Source: Clostridia bacterium (GTDB lineage: Bacteria > Bacillota > Clostridia > Oscillospirales > Acutalibacteraceae). From it: a stretch of 15,823 bases of DNA. The notes under the pieces were generated by a model, which was not told the origin of the DNA, did not search any database, and saw only the letters and a list, made by a program, of their open reading frames with translations. Positions 1 to 7,466 of this stretch are shown in pieces (position 1 is the first letter of the stretch; every line of letters begins with the position of its first letter). The stretch is from contig CAAFIS010000053.1 of the NCBI GenBank assembly GCA_900763035.1, positions 1 to 15,823 of the forward strand, in the 5' to 3' direction. A program made the translations under genes and the position numbers.

Positions 1-2985
1 AACTATCTGGGCGGCGAGAATACCGTGGCGGCGCTGCGCGGCGTGAGCATCGATCTGCGGCATAACGAGTTCGTTTCGATCTTAGGACCGTCCGGCTGCG
101 GCAAAACGACGCTGCTGAACATCATCGGCGGACTGGATCGGTACACGAGCGGCGACCTGATCATCAACGGCCGATCGACGAGCGGGTGCGGCGCGAGCGA
201 CTGGGACACCTACCGCAACCACACGATCGGCTTCGTGTTCCAAAGCTACAACCTGATCCCGCACCAGACGGTGCTGCAGAACGTGGAGCTGGCGCTGACG
301 CTGTCCGGCGTGAAAAAGAGCGAACGCCGCCGCCGCGCCGTGGAGGCGCTCACGCGCGTAGGGTTGGGCGACCAGCTGAAAAAGCGGCCGGGGCAGATGT
401 CCGGCGGGCAGATGCAGCGCGTGGCGATCGCACGCGCGCTGGTCAACGATCCGGATATCATTTTGGCGGACGAGCCGACCGGCGCGCTGGACACGGAAAC
501 GAGCGTGCAGGTCATGGAGCTGCTCAAGGAGGTCGCGCGCGACCGACTGGTCGTGATGGTGACGCACAACCCGGAGCTGGCCGAGCGGTACTCCACCCGC
601 ATCATCCGGATGCTGGACGGCCGCGTCACGGACGACAGCCGCCCGCTGACGCCGGAGGAGCTGGCCGAGGAGCATCGGCTGGAGGCAGCGCAGAATACTG
701 CGGAAAAGAACAAAAAGCGCCCCTCGATGTCGTTCGCGACGGCATTCGGCCTGTCGCTGCGCAACCTGTTCACCAAAAAAGGGCGCACGGTGCTGACCAG
801 CTTCGCCGGCAGCATCGGCATCATCGGCATCGCGCTGATCTACGCGGTATCGCAGGGGACGACCGCGTATATCGAGCAGGTGCAGGAGGACACGCTGGCC
901 TCTTACCCGCTGCGGCTGGAGGCGACGCACGTCGACATCAGCTCCCTGCTGACGACCTTCATGGGCAAGGCAGAGTCGGGCGAAAAGCATGAGAACGACG
1001 CCGTTTACCAAAAGAACGTCGTATACGACCTGTTCGATTCGCTCAATAACCTGCAGGCGGACAAAAACGATCTGGCCTCGTTCAAGAAATATCTGGAGCA
1101 GCACCGCGCCGACGCAGATGACGCCACCGGCCTGCGCGATGCGGTCAGCGGCGTACAGTACAGCTATAATACGGAGCTTTCGATCTACACGAAAAACGTC
1201 GACGGCGCGATCATGCGCTCTGACGCGACTGAGCTGATGCGGCAGCTGATCACCGAATACATGGGCAGCAGCATGGCGGCGATGATGGATCCCGGCAGCA
1301 GCGCCGGCGGCTCGCTGTCGTCGATGTTCGGCAGCAGTATGCAGCGCTCCGGCACGTTCCAGGAGCTGCTGCCCGGCGATAACGGTGCTGTGGTCGCACC
1401 GCTGCTGCAGAAGCAGTACGATCTGGTGTACGGCACTTGGCCGAACAGCGCGAACGAGATCGTGCTGGTGCTGGACGAAAATAACGAGCTGGGCGACATC
1501 ACGCTGTATGCGCTGGGCCTGAAATCGGGGGACGAGATCGACGCGCTGATGAGCGCCGCCGTCAACAAGACCGATCTGCCTACCGGGCAGAAGCGGTGGA
1601 CGTACGAGGAGATCTGCGGCCGCGATTACCGCATGGTCGCAGATGCGGACTGCTTCGTCCGGGACGAAAAGACCGGCCTGTACACCGACCTGCGCGACAC
1701 CGAGGCGGGCGTGCGCTATCTGTACGATAACGCCGTCACGCTGAAGGTCAGCGGCATCATCAAGCCGAACGAGGACGCCGTCAGCGCCATGCTGACCGGC
1801 TCCGTCGGCTACACCAGCCTGCTGACCGAGGAGCTGATCCGCCGCGCCGCGGAAAGCGATGCCGTCAAGGCACAGCAGGCGGATCCGGACACGGATATCT
1901 TCACCGGTCTGCCCTTCAAAAGCAGCTCGTCCGACATGACCGACGAGCAAAAGCAAGCGGCCTTCAAGACGTACGTTGACGGCTGTGACGAAGCCAAAAA
2001 GGCGGCACTGTATATCAAAATGCGCTCGCTGCCCGGCGACGAGGAGCTGAACGCGCAGGTGCAGCAGATCATGGGCGGTATGACCCGTGCGGACATGGAA
2101 CGGATGCTCAGCGAAGGATTGACCGGGCAGACGGGCATGAACGCCCAGACCATCGCCGGATATCTGGCCGCGATGAGCGACGAGGATATGACCGCCCTGT
2201 TCCGCAAGCAGGTGGAGGAGCAGGTCACCGCGCAGTATGCGGCGGCCGTCACCGCACAGCTGGCCGGGCAGAGCACCGCGCAGCTTTCCGCCGCATTGGA
2301 TGCCGCCGTCGGCACGTTCACGGCCAAGCAGTGCGCGACCTACTACGACAAGGTACTGGAATTTGCCGACACCACCTATGACGACAACCTGCAGACGCTG
2401 GGCTGCGTCGATCTCGACAGTCCCTCCGCCATCGACCTGTACACCGCCACCTTTGCGGGCAAGGACGTGATCGTGGACGCGATCGCGGCCTACAACGACA
2501 CGGTGGAGGAGCTGTCGCAGATCCGCTACACCGACTATGTCGGGCTGATGATGTCCTCGGTCACCACGATCATCGATGCGATCGGCTATGTGCTGATCGG
2601 GTTCGTTTCCATCTCGCTGATCGTGTCATCGATCATGATCGGCGTGATCACGCTGATCTCGGTGCAGGAGCGCACCAAGGAGATCGGCATCCTGCGTGCG
2701 ATCGGCGCGTCGAAGCGCGACGTGTCCGGGATGTTCAACGCGGAAACGATGATCATCGGCTTCTCCGCCGGGCTGATCGGCGTGCTCGTCACCGTGCTGC
2801 TGTGCATCCCGATCAACCTGATCGTGCATTCGCTGACCGGGATCGGCGGACTGAGCGCCTTCCTGCCGCTGCCTGCGGCACTGCTCCTGATCGCGATCAG
2901 CGTGCTGCTGACGCTGATCTCCGGCCTGATCCCGTCCCGCAGCGCGGCCAAGAAGGATCCCGTGATCGCCCTGCGCACCGAATAA
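1..2985 (+). CDS. MacB-like ABC transporter, fused ATPase and FtsX-type permease (5' partial)
   Basis: The reading frame is open from base 1, and sequence typical of an ABC ATPase N-terminus (NYLGGENTVAALRGVS) precedes the first GTG at 25, so the true start lies upstream of the window. ATPase motifs are clear: Walker A GPSGCGKTT at nt 85-111, signature SGGQMQR at about 400-420, Walker B ILADEPTGALD at about 459-491 and the H-loop MVTHN near 557-571. A first membrane helix lies at about nt 800-855. About 575 residues follow with no evident membrane helix, probably outside the membrane and rich in Ala, Gln and Met. Three more helices come at about 2581-2665, 2749-2826 and 2863-2931, with the FtsX-like motif QERTKEIGILRAIGAS between. 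This is the MacB topology with the ATPase fused at the N-terminus. By family knowledge it would work by mechanotransmission or export of peptides, lipids or drugs. The substrate cannot be told. It ends at TAA, with a hairpin 19 nt later. Confidence 0.93.
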   Translation, partial: NYLGGENTVAALRGVSIDLRHNEFVSILGPSGCGKTTLLNIIGGLDRYTSGDLIINGRSTSGCGASDWDTYRNHTIGFVFQSYNLIPHQTVLQNVELALTLSGVKKSERRRRAVEALTRVGLGDQLKKRPGQMSGGQMQRVAIARALVNDPDIILADEPTGALDTETSVQVMELLKEVARDRLVVMVTHNPELAERYSTRIIRMLDGRVTDDSRPLTPEELAEEHRLEAAQNTAEKNKKRPSMSFATAFGLSLRNLFTKKGRTVLTSFAGSIGIIGIALIYAVSQGTTAYIEQVQEDTLASYPLRLEATHVDISSLLTTFMGKAESGEKHENDAVYQKNVVYDLFDSLNNLQADKNDLASFKKYLEQHRADADDATGLRDAVSGVQYSYNTELSIYTKNVDGAIMRSDATELMRQLITEYMGSSMAAMMDPGSSAGGSLSSMFGSSMQRSGTFQELLPGDNGAVVAPLLQKQYDLVYGTWPNSANEIVLVLDENNELGDITLYALGLKSGDEIDALMSAAVNKTDLPTGQKRWTYEEICGRDYRMVADADCFVRDEKTGLYTDLRDTEAGVRYLYDNAVTLKVSGIIKPNEDAVSAMLTGSVGYTSLLTEELIRRAAESDAVKAQQADPDTDIFTGLPFKSSSSDMTDEQKQAAFKTYVDGCDEAKKAALYIKMRSLPGDEELNAQVQQIMGGMTRADMERMLSEGLTGQTGMNAQTIAGYLAAMSDEDMTALFRKQVEEQVTAQYAAAVTAQLAGQSTAQLSAALDAAVGTFTAKQCATYYDKVLEFADTTYDDNLQTLGCVDLDSPSAIDLYTATFAGKDVIVDAIAAYNDTVEELSQIRYTDYVGLMMSSVTTIIDAIGYVLIGFVSISLIVSSIMIGVITLISVQERTKEIGILRAIGASKRDVSGMFNAETMIIGFSAGLIGVLVTVLLCIPINLIVHSLTGIGGLSAFLPLPAALLLIAISVLLTLISGLIPSRSAAKKDPVIALRTE

Positions 2986-3003
2986 AGCAAACAAGGCGAA
3001 ACG

Positions 3004-3040
3004 AAGGGCTTTGGCAAAATGATTTTTTGCCAAAGCCCTT
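3004..3040 (+). terminator. Hairpin terminator after the ABC transporter
   Basis: A perfect 16-bp stem (3004-3019 with 3025-3040, arms AAGGGCTTTGGCAAAA and its complement) encloses the 5-nt loop TGATT. It is followed by a broken T stretch (TACATTT) rather than a clean U-tract. It lies 18 nt after the ABC transporter stop, so it is the likely end of that transcript. Its right arm touches the -35 box proposed for apt. Confidence 0.75.
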
Positions 3041-3067
3041 TACATTTGCCCGCAAAGTTGGTAAAGT
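3039..3067 (+). promoter_or_regulatory. Putative sigma-A promoter for apt and the phosphatase gene
   Basis: TTTACA (3039-3044) and TAAAGT (3062-3067) are separated by 17 nt, matching the -35 and -10 consensus at 5/6 and 4/6 positions. It lies between the preceding terminator and apt. An alternative -10, TATAAG, lies at 3067-3072. The predicted leader contains a perfect 12-bp GC palindrome at 3078-3089. Confidence 0.45.
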
Positions 3068-3121
3068 ATAAGGGTAGCGCCGCGCGGCGGCGATCCGAAA
3101 GAAAAAAGGAGCAAAAGCACC

Positions 3122-3655
3122 ATGAACATCACAAAGACCGTGAAGGACTACATCCGTTCCATCCCGGATTTTCCCGAGCCGGGCATCATCTTCCGCGACC
3201 TGACCTCCGTTTTGCAGGACGCAGACGGGCTGCGGCTGGCGATCGACGAGATGCAGGAGAAGCTGGCCGGGCTGGACTTTGACGTGATCGCGGGCGCAGA
3301 GTCCCGCGGGTTCATCCTTGGGATGCCGCTGGCCTACAACCTGCACAAGCCCTTCGTCCCGATCCGCAAAAAGGGCAAGCTGCCCTGCGCCGTGGTATCG
3401 AAGGAATACGAGCTGGAATACGGCACCGCCACGATCGAGATCCACCGCGACGCGATCAAGCCCGGACAGCGCGTGGTGCTGGTGGACGATCTGATCGCCA
3501 CGGGCGGCACGATCAAGGCCGCCGCCGATCTGGTGGAGGAGCTGGGCGGCAAGGTCGTGAAGATCCTGTTTTTGATGGAGCTGGCCGGGCTCAACGGCCG
3601 CAAAAAGCTGAACGGCTACGACGTCAGCTCCGTCGCCGTGTTCGAAGGGAAATAA
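3122..3655 (+). CDS. apt: Adenine phosphoribosyltransferase
   Basis: This cytosolic purine salvage enzyme converts adenine and PRPP to AMP and pyrophosphate. The 177-residue length fits the family (about 170-180). The N-terminus has the typical stretch IPDFPEPGIIFRDLT (residues 14-28). The AGAESRGFILG segment (57-67) and PIRKKGKLP (80-88) follow. The PRPP-binding motif VVLVDDLIATGGT is at 118-130. The ATG at 3122 is preceded by AAGGAG with about 10 nt spacing. It is the first gene of a two-gene unit and the next start is 2 nt after its stop. In many Firmicutes apt sits next to relA; here it does not, and its partner is a phosphatase. No truncation or missing catalytic residue is seen. Confidence 0.97.
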   Translation: MNITKTVKDYIRSIPDFPEPGIIFRDLTSVLQDADGLRLAIDEMQEKLAGLDFDVIAGAESRGFILGMPLAYNLHKPFVPIRKKGKLPCAVVSKEYELEYGTATIEIHRDAIKPGQRVVLVDDLIATGGTIKAAADLVEELGGKVVKILFLMELAGLNGRKKLNGYDVSSVAVFEGK

Positions 3656-3657
3656 CG

Positions 3658-4371
3658 ATGCTGCTCTATTACATCCGCCATGCCGACCCGATCTACGAGC
3701 CGGACAGCCTGACCCCGCTGGGCGAGCGGCAGGCGGAGGCGCTCTCGCGCCGGTTGGCGCGGTTCGGACTGGACGAGCTGTATTCGTCCGATTCGGAGCG
3801 CGCGCAGCGCACGGCACGGCCGACGGCGGAGCTGCTCAAAAAAGAAGTCACGCTGCTGCCGTGGGCCAACGAGTCGCTCGTGTGGCCGGAAACGACCCTG
3901 CCGGGCAACAGCGGGAACGCATTTTGGCTGTTCGGGCTGCCGGAGCATCGGCGGCTGCTCGTTTCGTCGCAGATGCAGGTGCTGGGCGATCGGTGGTACG
4001 CTCACCCCGCCTTCGCGGGCACGCCGGTCTCCGGCGGGCTTGCCCGCATCCGGCGGGAGAGCGATACGTTCCTTCGCTCGCTCGGCTACGCGCATGACCG
4101 CGAGGCGCACACCTACCGTGCCCTTGCACACAACGACCGGCGCATCGCCCTGTTCGCGCATCAGGGGTTCGGCATCGCGTTTTTGAGCTGCCTGCTCGAC
4201 ATCCCGTACCCGCAATTCGCCGCGCATTTCGATATCGGCCACAGCGGGATGACCGTCGTGTATTTTGCGCCGGACGGCGAGGATACACCGCGCATATTCC
4301 AGCTGTCGAACGATTCGCACATCTATGCCGACGGTCTGCCCACGGACTATCAGGGATGGATCCGGATCTGA
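3658..4371 (+). CDS. Histidine phosphatase superfamily protein (phosphoglycerate mutase-like)
   Basis: This 237-residue protein starts MLLYYIRHADPIY. The RH motif is at Arg7-His8 (RHA rather than the more usual RHG), and His8 would be the phospho-accepting residue. SSDSERAQRTA (43-53) provides the second arginine region. A second catalytic histidine is likely His168 in LFAHQGFG. The family dephosphorylates sugar phosphates, nucleotides or proteins through a phosphohistidine, and the substrate cannot be assigned here. The ATG lies 2 nt after the apt stop, with AAGGGA inside the end of apt as ribosome binding site, so the two genes are surely co-transcribed and probably translationally coupled. 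A nucleotide-related substrate is a guess from context only. A strong terminator follows. Confidence 0.88.
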   Translation: MLLYYIRHADPIYEPDSLTPLGERQAEALSRRLARFGLDELYSSDSERAQRTARPTAELLKKEVTLLPWANESLVWPETTLPGNSGNAFWLFGLPEHRRLLVSSQMQVLGDRWYAHPAFAGTPVSGGLARIRRESDTFLRSLGYAHDREAHTYRALAHNDRRIALFAHQGFGIAFLSCLLDIPYPQFAAHFDIGHSGMTVVYFAPDGEDTPRIFQLSNDSHIYADGLPTDYQGWIRI

Positions 4372-4378
4372 ACAAAAG

Positions 4379-4418
4379 AAAACACAGGGCCGGGCTGTGA
4401 TGCCCGGCCCTGTGTTTT
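4379..4418. terminator. Bidirectional Rho-independent terminator between convergent units
   Basis: A perfect 17-bp stem (4379-4395 with 4402-4418) encloses the 6-nt loop TGTGAT. The arms end in AAAA and TTTT, so either strand gives a GC stem followed by U residues. It serves the apt-phosphatase unit on the plus strand and the CDF gene on the minus strand, whose stop is 4 nt away. Confidence 0.92.
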
Positions 4419-4421
4419 GCT

Positions 4422-5588
4422 CTACGTATAGCGATGCTCCAGCTTGATCGCGGCGTCAAGTGTGGGGTCGATCTCGCGCAGACGCTGCCGCACGGTGTCG
4501 ACCAAGGTATCGGTGTCCTTCATGTCGCACGGGACGACGATGTCGAAGATCAGGTTCGTACGCGCCGCGCCCGGCACCAGCCGAAGATCGTGCAGGGTCA
4601 GACGGCCGTCCAGCTCGTGCAGGATCTGCTCGGTCTGCTCGCGCAGGCGGCGCAGACGGGGGTCGCGGTCGTCGACGGGATCCATGTGGATGCAGCTGAC
4701 GATGTTGTATTTGCGCAGCAGCTCGCGCTCGATCTCGTCCACGATCTCGTGGCTGACGAGGATATCCTGCCGCTGCGGCACCTCGGCGTGCAGCGAGGCG
4801 ATGACGCGCCCCGGCCCGTAGTCATGCACCATCAGATCGTGCACGCCAAGCACGCCCTCGTGCGACAGCACCGTGTCGCGGATGCCCTCCACCAGTGCCG
4901 GATCCGGCCGCTGCCCCAGCAGCGGGCCGACCGCCCCGCGGATCACGCCGAAGCCGGACCACATGACGAACAGGGCCACCGCCATGCCGACGAAGCCGTC
5001 GATCGCAAAGGGGAGGAACTGTCCGATCACGGTGCAGAGCAGCACCAGTGCGGTGCAGACCGTGTCATTGCGGCTGTCGATGCTGCTGGCCAGCAGTGCC
5101 TCGGACGACACGGCGCGCCCGATCTTGCGGTAAAACACCGCCATCCACAGCTTGACGAGGATGGAAACGCACAAGATCACGGCCGTCAGCAGGCTGAACT
5201 GTGCCTGCACGGGATGAAGGATCTTATCGAGCGCGTCGCGGGCCAGCTCGAACCCGGCCACGACGATCAGCACCGCTACGCCCATGGCGGACAGGTACTC
5301 GATCCGGCCGTGGCCGAAGGGATGCTCCTTATCGGCAGGCGCAGCCGCCAGCCGGAAGCCGACCAGCGTGACGACGACCGACCCGGCATCGGACAGGTTA
5401 TTGAACGCGTCCGCCGTCACGGCGACGCTGCCGGATAGCAGGCCCGCCAGCAGCTTGAACAAAAACAGCAGCGCGTTGCAGCACAGCCCGGCGGCTCCGG
5501 CCAGACGGCCGTAGGCGCCGCGCGCCTGCGGCGAGGTCGTGTCCTCCGGGTGGCGGATGAAGCAGCGGATCAGCAAACGGGTGAACAA
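4422..5588 (-). CDS. Cation diffusion facilitator (CDF) family metal exporter, possibly manganese-type
   Basis: The protein has 388 residues. The CDF core spans about residues 30-225 with six hydrophobic helices. It carries TADAFNNLSDAGS (58-70), HPFGHGRIEYLS (89-100) in the loop, and SSIDSRND (168-175). The metal-site positions read Asn63-x3-Asp67 in helix 2 and Asp171-x3-Asp175 in helix 5. An Asn-Asp/Asp-Asp quartet is associated with Mn exporters such as MntE, while Zn exporters usually carry His-Asp; metal choice is therefore inference. A cytoplasmic domain follows (about 225-300), plus an extra C-terminal region of about 85 residues. The chosen start is TTG at 5588, preceded by AAAGGTG, which overlaps the upstream stop codon. 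It is the second gene of the operon, 6 nt after the Nudix-HAD gene. Confidence 0.92.
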   Translation of the reverse strand: MFTRLLIRCFIRHPEDTTSPQARGAYGRLAGAAGLCCNALLFLFKLLAGLLSGSVAVTADAFNNLSDAGSVVVTLVGFRLAAAPADKEHPFGHGRIEYLSAMGVAVLIVVAGFELARDALDKILHPVQAQFSLLTAVILCVSILVKLWMAVFYRKIGRAVSSEALLASSIDSRNDTVCTALVLLCTVIGQFLPFAIDGFVGMAVALFVMWSGFGVIRGAVGPLLGQRPDPALVEGIRDTVLSHEGVLGVHDLMVHDYGPGRVIASLHAEVPQRQDILVSHEIVDEIERELLRKYNIVSCIHMDPVDDRDPRLRRLREQTEQILHELDGRLTLHDLRLVPGAARTNLIFDIVVPCDMKDTDTLVDTVRQRLREIDPTLDAAIKLEHRYT

Positions 5589-5594
5589 GCCCGG

Positions 5595-6926
5595 TCACAC
5601 CTTTCGATTATAGATCGCGTTAAGATAGCGGGCCACGCCGTCCTCGGTGTTCGGGCGGATGGTCTCGTCCGCCGCAGCCTTGGCGGCCGGCGTCCCGTTC
5701 TCGACGCACAGCGCCAGATCGGCGGAGCGCAGCAGCGGCACGTCGTTGTCGTTATCGCCGAAGGCGACGACGCGCGCCGCGTGGACGCGGCGGCGCAGCC
5801 GTTCCACGCCACGGTCCTTCGTGGCGTCCTCGCGGCAGATCTCCAGATACCAGTTATCCGGCAGGTAATCGTCGCGGTACAGCACCGCGCGGATGCCCGG
5901 CACGGCACACAGGCGGCGGTGCAGCAGCTCCTGCTCCTCTTTTGTGCCCTGACAGCTGAAAAAGAGCGCCGGTGCAGCGCGCAGCTGGCTGACCTGATGG
6001 AAGAACCGGTCGAACCGCCGTCCGTCCGGCGCGGGACGGTCGACGAACAGCCGCTCCGCGTCGTTGAGCGCGGTATAGTAGATATGCACCTCGTTGCCGC
6101 AGCGGCGAAACAGCATCGTGTGCCGCCCAAGCTCCTCGAACACGCGCAGGACCGCGCCCACCGTTTCGGCGCTCATCTCGCAGCTGTGCAGGATGCGGCG
6201 GCGCCCCAGGTCGTACAGCAGCACACCGCCCAGCATCACCAGCGGCAGGCGGAAGCGGATCCGCCCGATCTGCGTCAGCTCGATGCCGATCGTGCCGCGC
6301 GCCGTGGCAACGGAGATCGGCATCCCGCGCGCGATCAGACGGTCCAGCGTTTCTGCCGTATAGGCGGAAACACGGCCGTCCGGCCCCAGCAGCGTGCCGT
6401 CCAGATCCGTCACATACAGCGTGCGCCGGCCGCGTTCGATCGCGCGGAAAACGAACTGGAAATACGCGCTGCCGTAGTGGTGGAACTTTCGCTCGCGCAG
6501 CATGGCGGTCAGCTCGTCCGGCGTCACCCACCGCACGGCCGCGACCTCTTCCTGCTGCAGGCGCAGCGAGGTGGGGTCGATATCCCGGTACAGCAGCCAC
6601 ACGTCGGTAAACGAGCTGCGCCGCCGCATCCGCCCGCCGTACACCAGCTCGCCCGGCGCGGTGCGGATGCTCAGCTCCTCGAACAGCTCGCGCCGGGCGG
6701 CGCTCTCGCTATCCTCGCCGGCTAAGGCGCTGCCGCTGTTCGCGGCCCAAACGCCCGGCATCAGGCGCAGATGATCCGCACGGCGCTGGATCATGATCCG
6801 GCCCTTGGTGTCCACGATCCAGATGTGCTCCACCAAATGGTACTGTCCTTCGTGCAGCATCTCGCCGCGCGTGACCGTCCGGCCCGTCGGGTGTCCGGCG
6901 GCGTCCAAAAGATCCCATTTTTCCAT
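5595..6926 (-). CDS. Nudix hydrolase - HAD-IIB (Cof-type) phosphatase fusion protein
   Basis: One uninterrupted 443-residue frame holds two enzyme domains. The N-terminal Nudix domain (about 1-165) starts like isopentenyl-diphosphate isomerase/YfcD relatives (WDLLDAAGHPTG). It has a Nudix box at 65-87: Gly65, Glu71, then REL-x-EE at 79-84, with Ser86 where Gly is usual. The C-terminal HAD-IIB domain (about 168-443) has motif I DLDGTLLG at 174-181 with Asp174 and Asp176, a probable motif III Lys370, and motif IV GDNDND at 390-395. By family knowledge the first domain hydrolyses nucleoside-diphosphate-linked substrates and the second dephosphorylates small phosphorylated metabolites. A sequential reaction is conceivable but is inference. 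The ATG at 6926 is preceded by GGGGAGGG. It leads an operon with the CDF exporter. Confidence 0.9.
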   Translation of the reverse strand: MEKWDLLDAAGHPTGRTVTRGEMLHEGQYHLVEHIWIVDTKGRIMIQRRADHLRLMPGVWAANSGSALAGEDSESAARRELFEELSIRTAPGELVYGGRMRRRSSFTDVWLLYRDIDPTSLRLQQEEVAAVRWVTPDELTAMLRERKFHHYGSAYFQFVFRAIERGRRTLYVTDLDGTLLGPDGRVSAYTAETLDRLIARGMPISVATARGTIGIELTQIGRIRFRLPLVMLGGVLLYDLGRRRILHSCEMSAETVGAVLRVFEELGRHTMLFRRCGNEVHIYYTALNDAERLFVDRPAPDGRRFDRFFHQVSQLRAAPALFFSCQGTKEEQELLHRRLCAVPGIRAVLYRDDYLPDNWYLEICREDATKDRGVERLRRRVHAARVVAFGDNDNDVPLLRSADLALCVENGTPAAKAAADETIRPNTEDGVARYLNAIYNRKV

Positions 6927-6964
6927 TTTCCCTCCCCTTTCCCAAAAAGTTTCGTTACCCTCCT

Positions 6965-6993
6965 ATTGTAGCGGGTATTCCCCCAAATGTCCA
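6965..6993 (-). promoter_or_regulatory. Sigma-A promoter for the Nudix-HAD and CDF operon
   Basis: On the minus strand TGGACA (6993-6988) and TACAAT (6970-6965) are exactly 17 nt apart, each matching the consensus at 5 of 6 positions. The -10 box ends 39 nt before the ATG at 6926. No other promoter is apparent between the two genes of the operon. Confidence 0.7.
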
Positions 6994-7023
6994 GAGTTTT
7001 TTGTCGATCCGGTGCACGGCCGG

Positions 7024-7290
7024 TGTAGACGTACGATACGTCCCGGATGATCAAAACGGTATGTGAGATATGCCCTCATGTGCTGAGGTCAAGCCACTGC
7101 ACAGGCTTTGCGAAAGCAGCCATATCTCTCGTGAGCAACCGTATACCGCAGGATATGGCCTATCGCCGATCTTTATTGAAGTATGCCGAAAAGTACGGTG
7201 TCGGTCGAGCCAGCCGTAAATACGATAAAAGCCGCTCCTACATCTACTTTTGGAAACAGCGCTGGGACGGAACGGCAGCCTCCCTCGCCA
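7024..7290 (+). mobile_element. 5'-end relic of an IS481-type insertion sequence
   Basis: Only the left end seems to survive. A possible terminal start, TGTAGACG, lies at 7024, with an inverted repeat GACGTA-CGA-TACGTC at 7028-7042. About 115 nt of untranslated sequence precedes the transposase start at 7155. Homology to the transposase stops at about 7290 and no catalytic DDE domain or right end follows. The left boundary is a guess from the TGT start and needs comparison with an intact copy. Confidence 0.5.
7155..7290 (+). pseudogene. Truncated IS481-family transposase (N-terminal helix-turn-helix only)
   Basis: From the ATG at 7155 the frame reads about 45 residues that look like the N-terminal helix-turn-helix of IS481-type integrase-core transposases. 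Recognisable stretches are MAYRRSLLKYAEKYGVGRAS, then RKYDKSRSYIYFWKQRWDG and TAASLA. In intact family members as I recall them, the next residues are a basic SRRPHSHPNQHT-like linker and then the DDE catalytic core. Here the similarity ends after SLA (nt 7289). The frame runs on to a stop at 7398-7400 through unrelated sequence. The enzyme cannot be active. Family assignment is from memory of the motif, not a search. Confidence 0.65.
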
Positions 7291-7466
7291 CGGAACGCGG
7301 CACAGCGCTTCCACAAGATCGCGTTCGTGCCGCCGATCGTCGGCAGAGCCGTCTGCGGCCTGCCGGAAACGCAGTCGCTCTTATGCCGTTCTACCGGTAG
7401 GATATCCTGTCCGGGCATGACCTTTATCCGCTGCACGCGTCTCATTCGCCCCGGCATGGACCGTTA
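7291..7466. other. Unassigned DNA between transposase relic and lysR
   Basis: I recognise no gene in these 176 nt. They contain two overlapping perfect 10-bp palindromes, CTACCGGTAG (7391-7400) and AGGATATCCT (7399-7408). A minus-strand frame starting at an ATG 9 nt after the lysR stop (7457) stays open through the whole block, but it has no ribosome binding site and runs on antisense into the transposase relic. I see no clear terminator for lysR. Confidence 0.5.

Noticed and set aside
82..1956. 624-codon open frame on the minus strand
   Set aside because: It is antisense to the ABC transporter and has no recognisable domain; the composition is that of a GC-driven shadow.
3078..3089. Perfect 12-bp GC palindrome CGCCGCGCGGCG in the apt leader
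   Set aside because: It is built of CG-rich letters only, leaves no stable loop of normal size, and could arise by chance in this composition. It is noted in the promoter entry but not claimed as an operator.
5550..6725. 391-codon plus-strand frame across the Nudix-HAD gene
   Set aside because: It is antisense to a protein with two sets of intact catalytic motifs and lacks any domain of its own.
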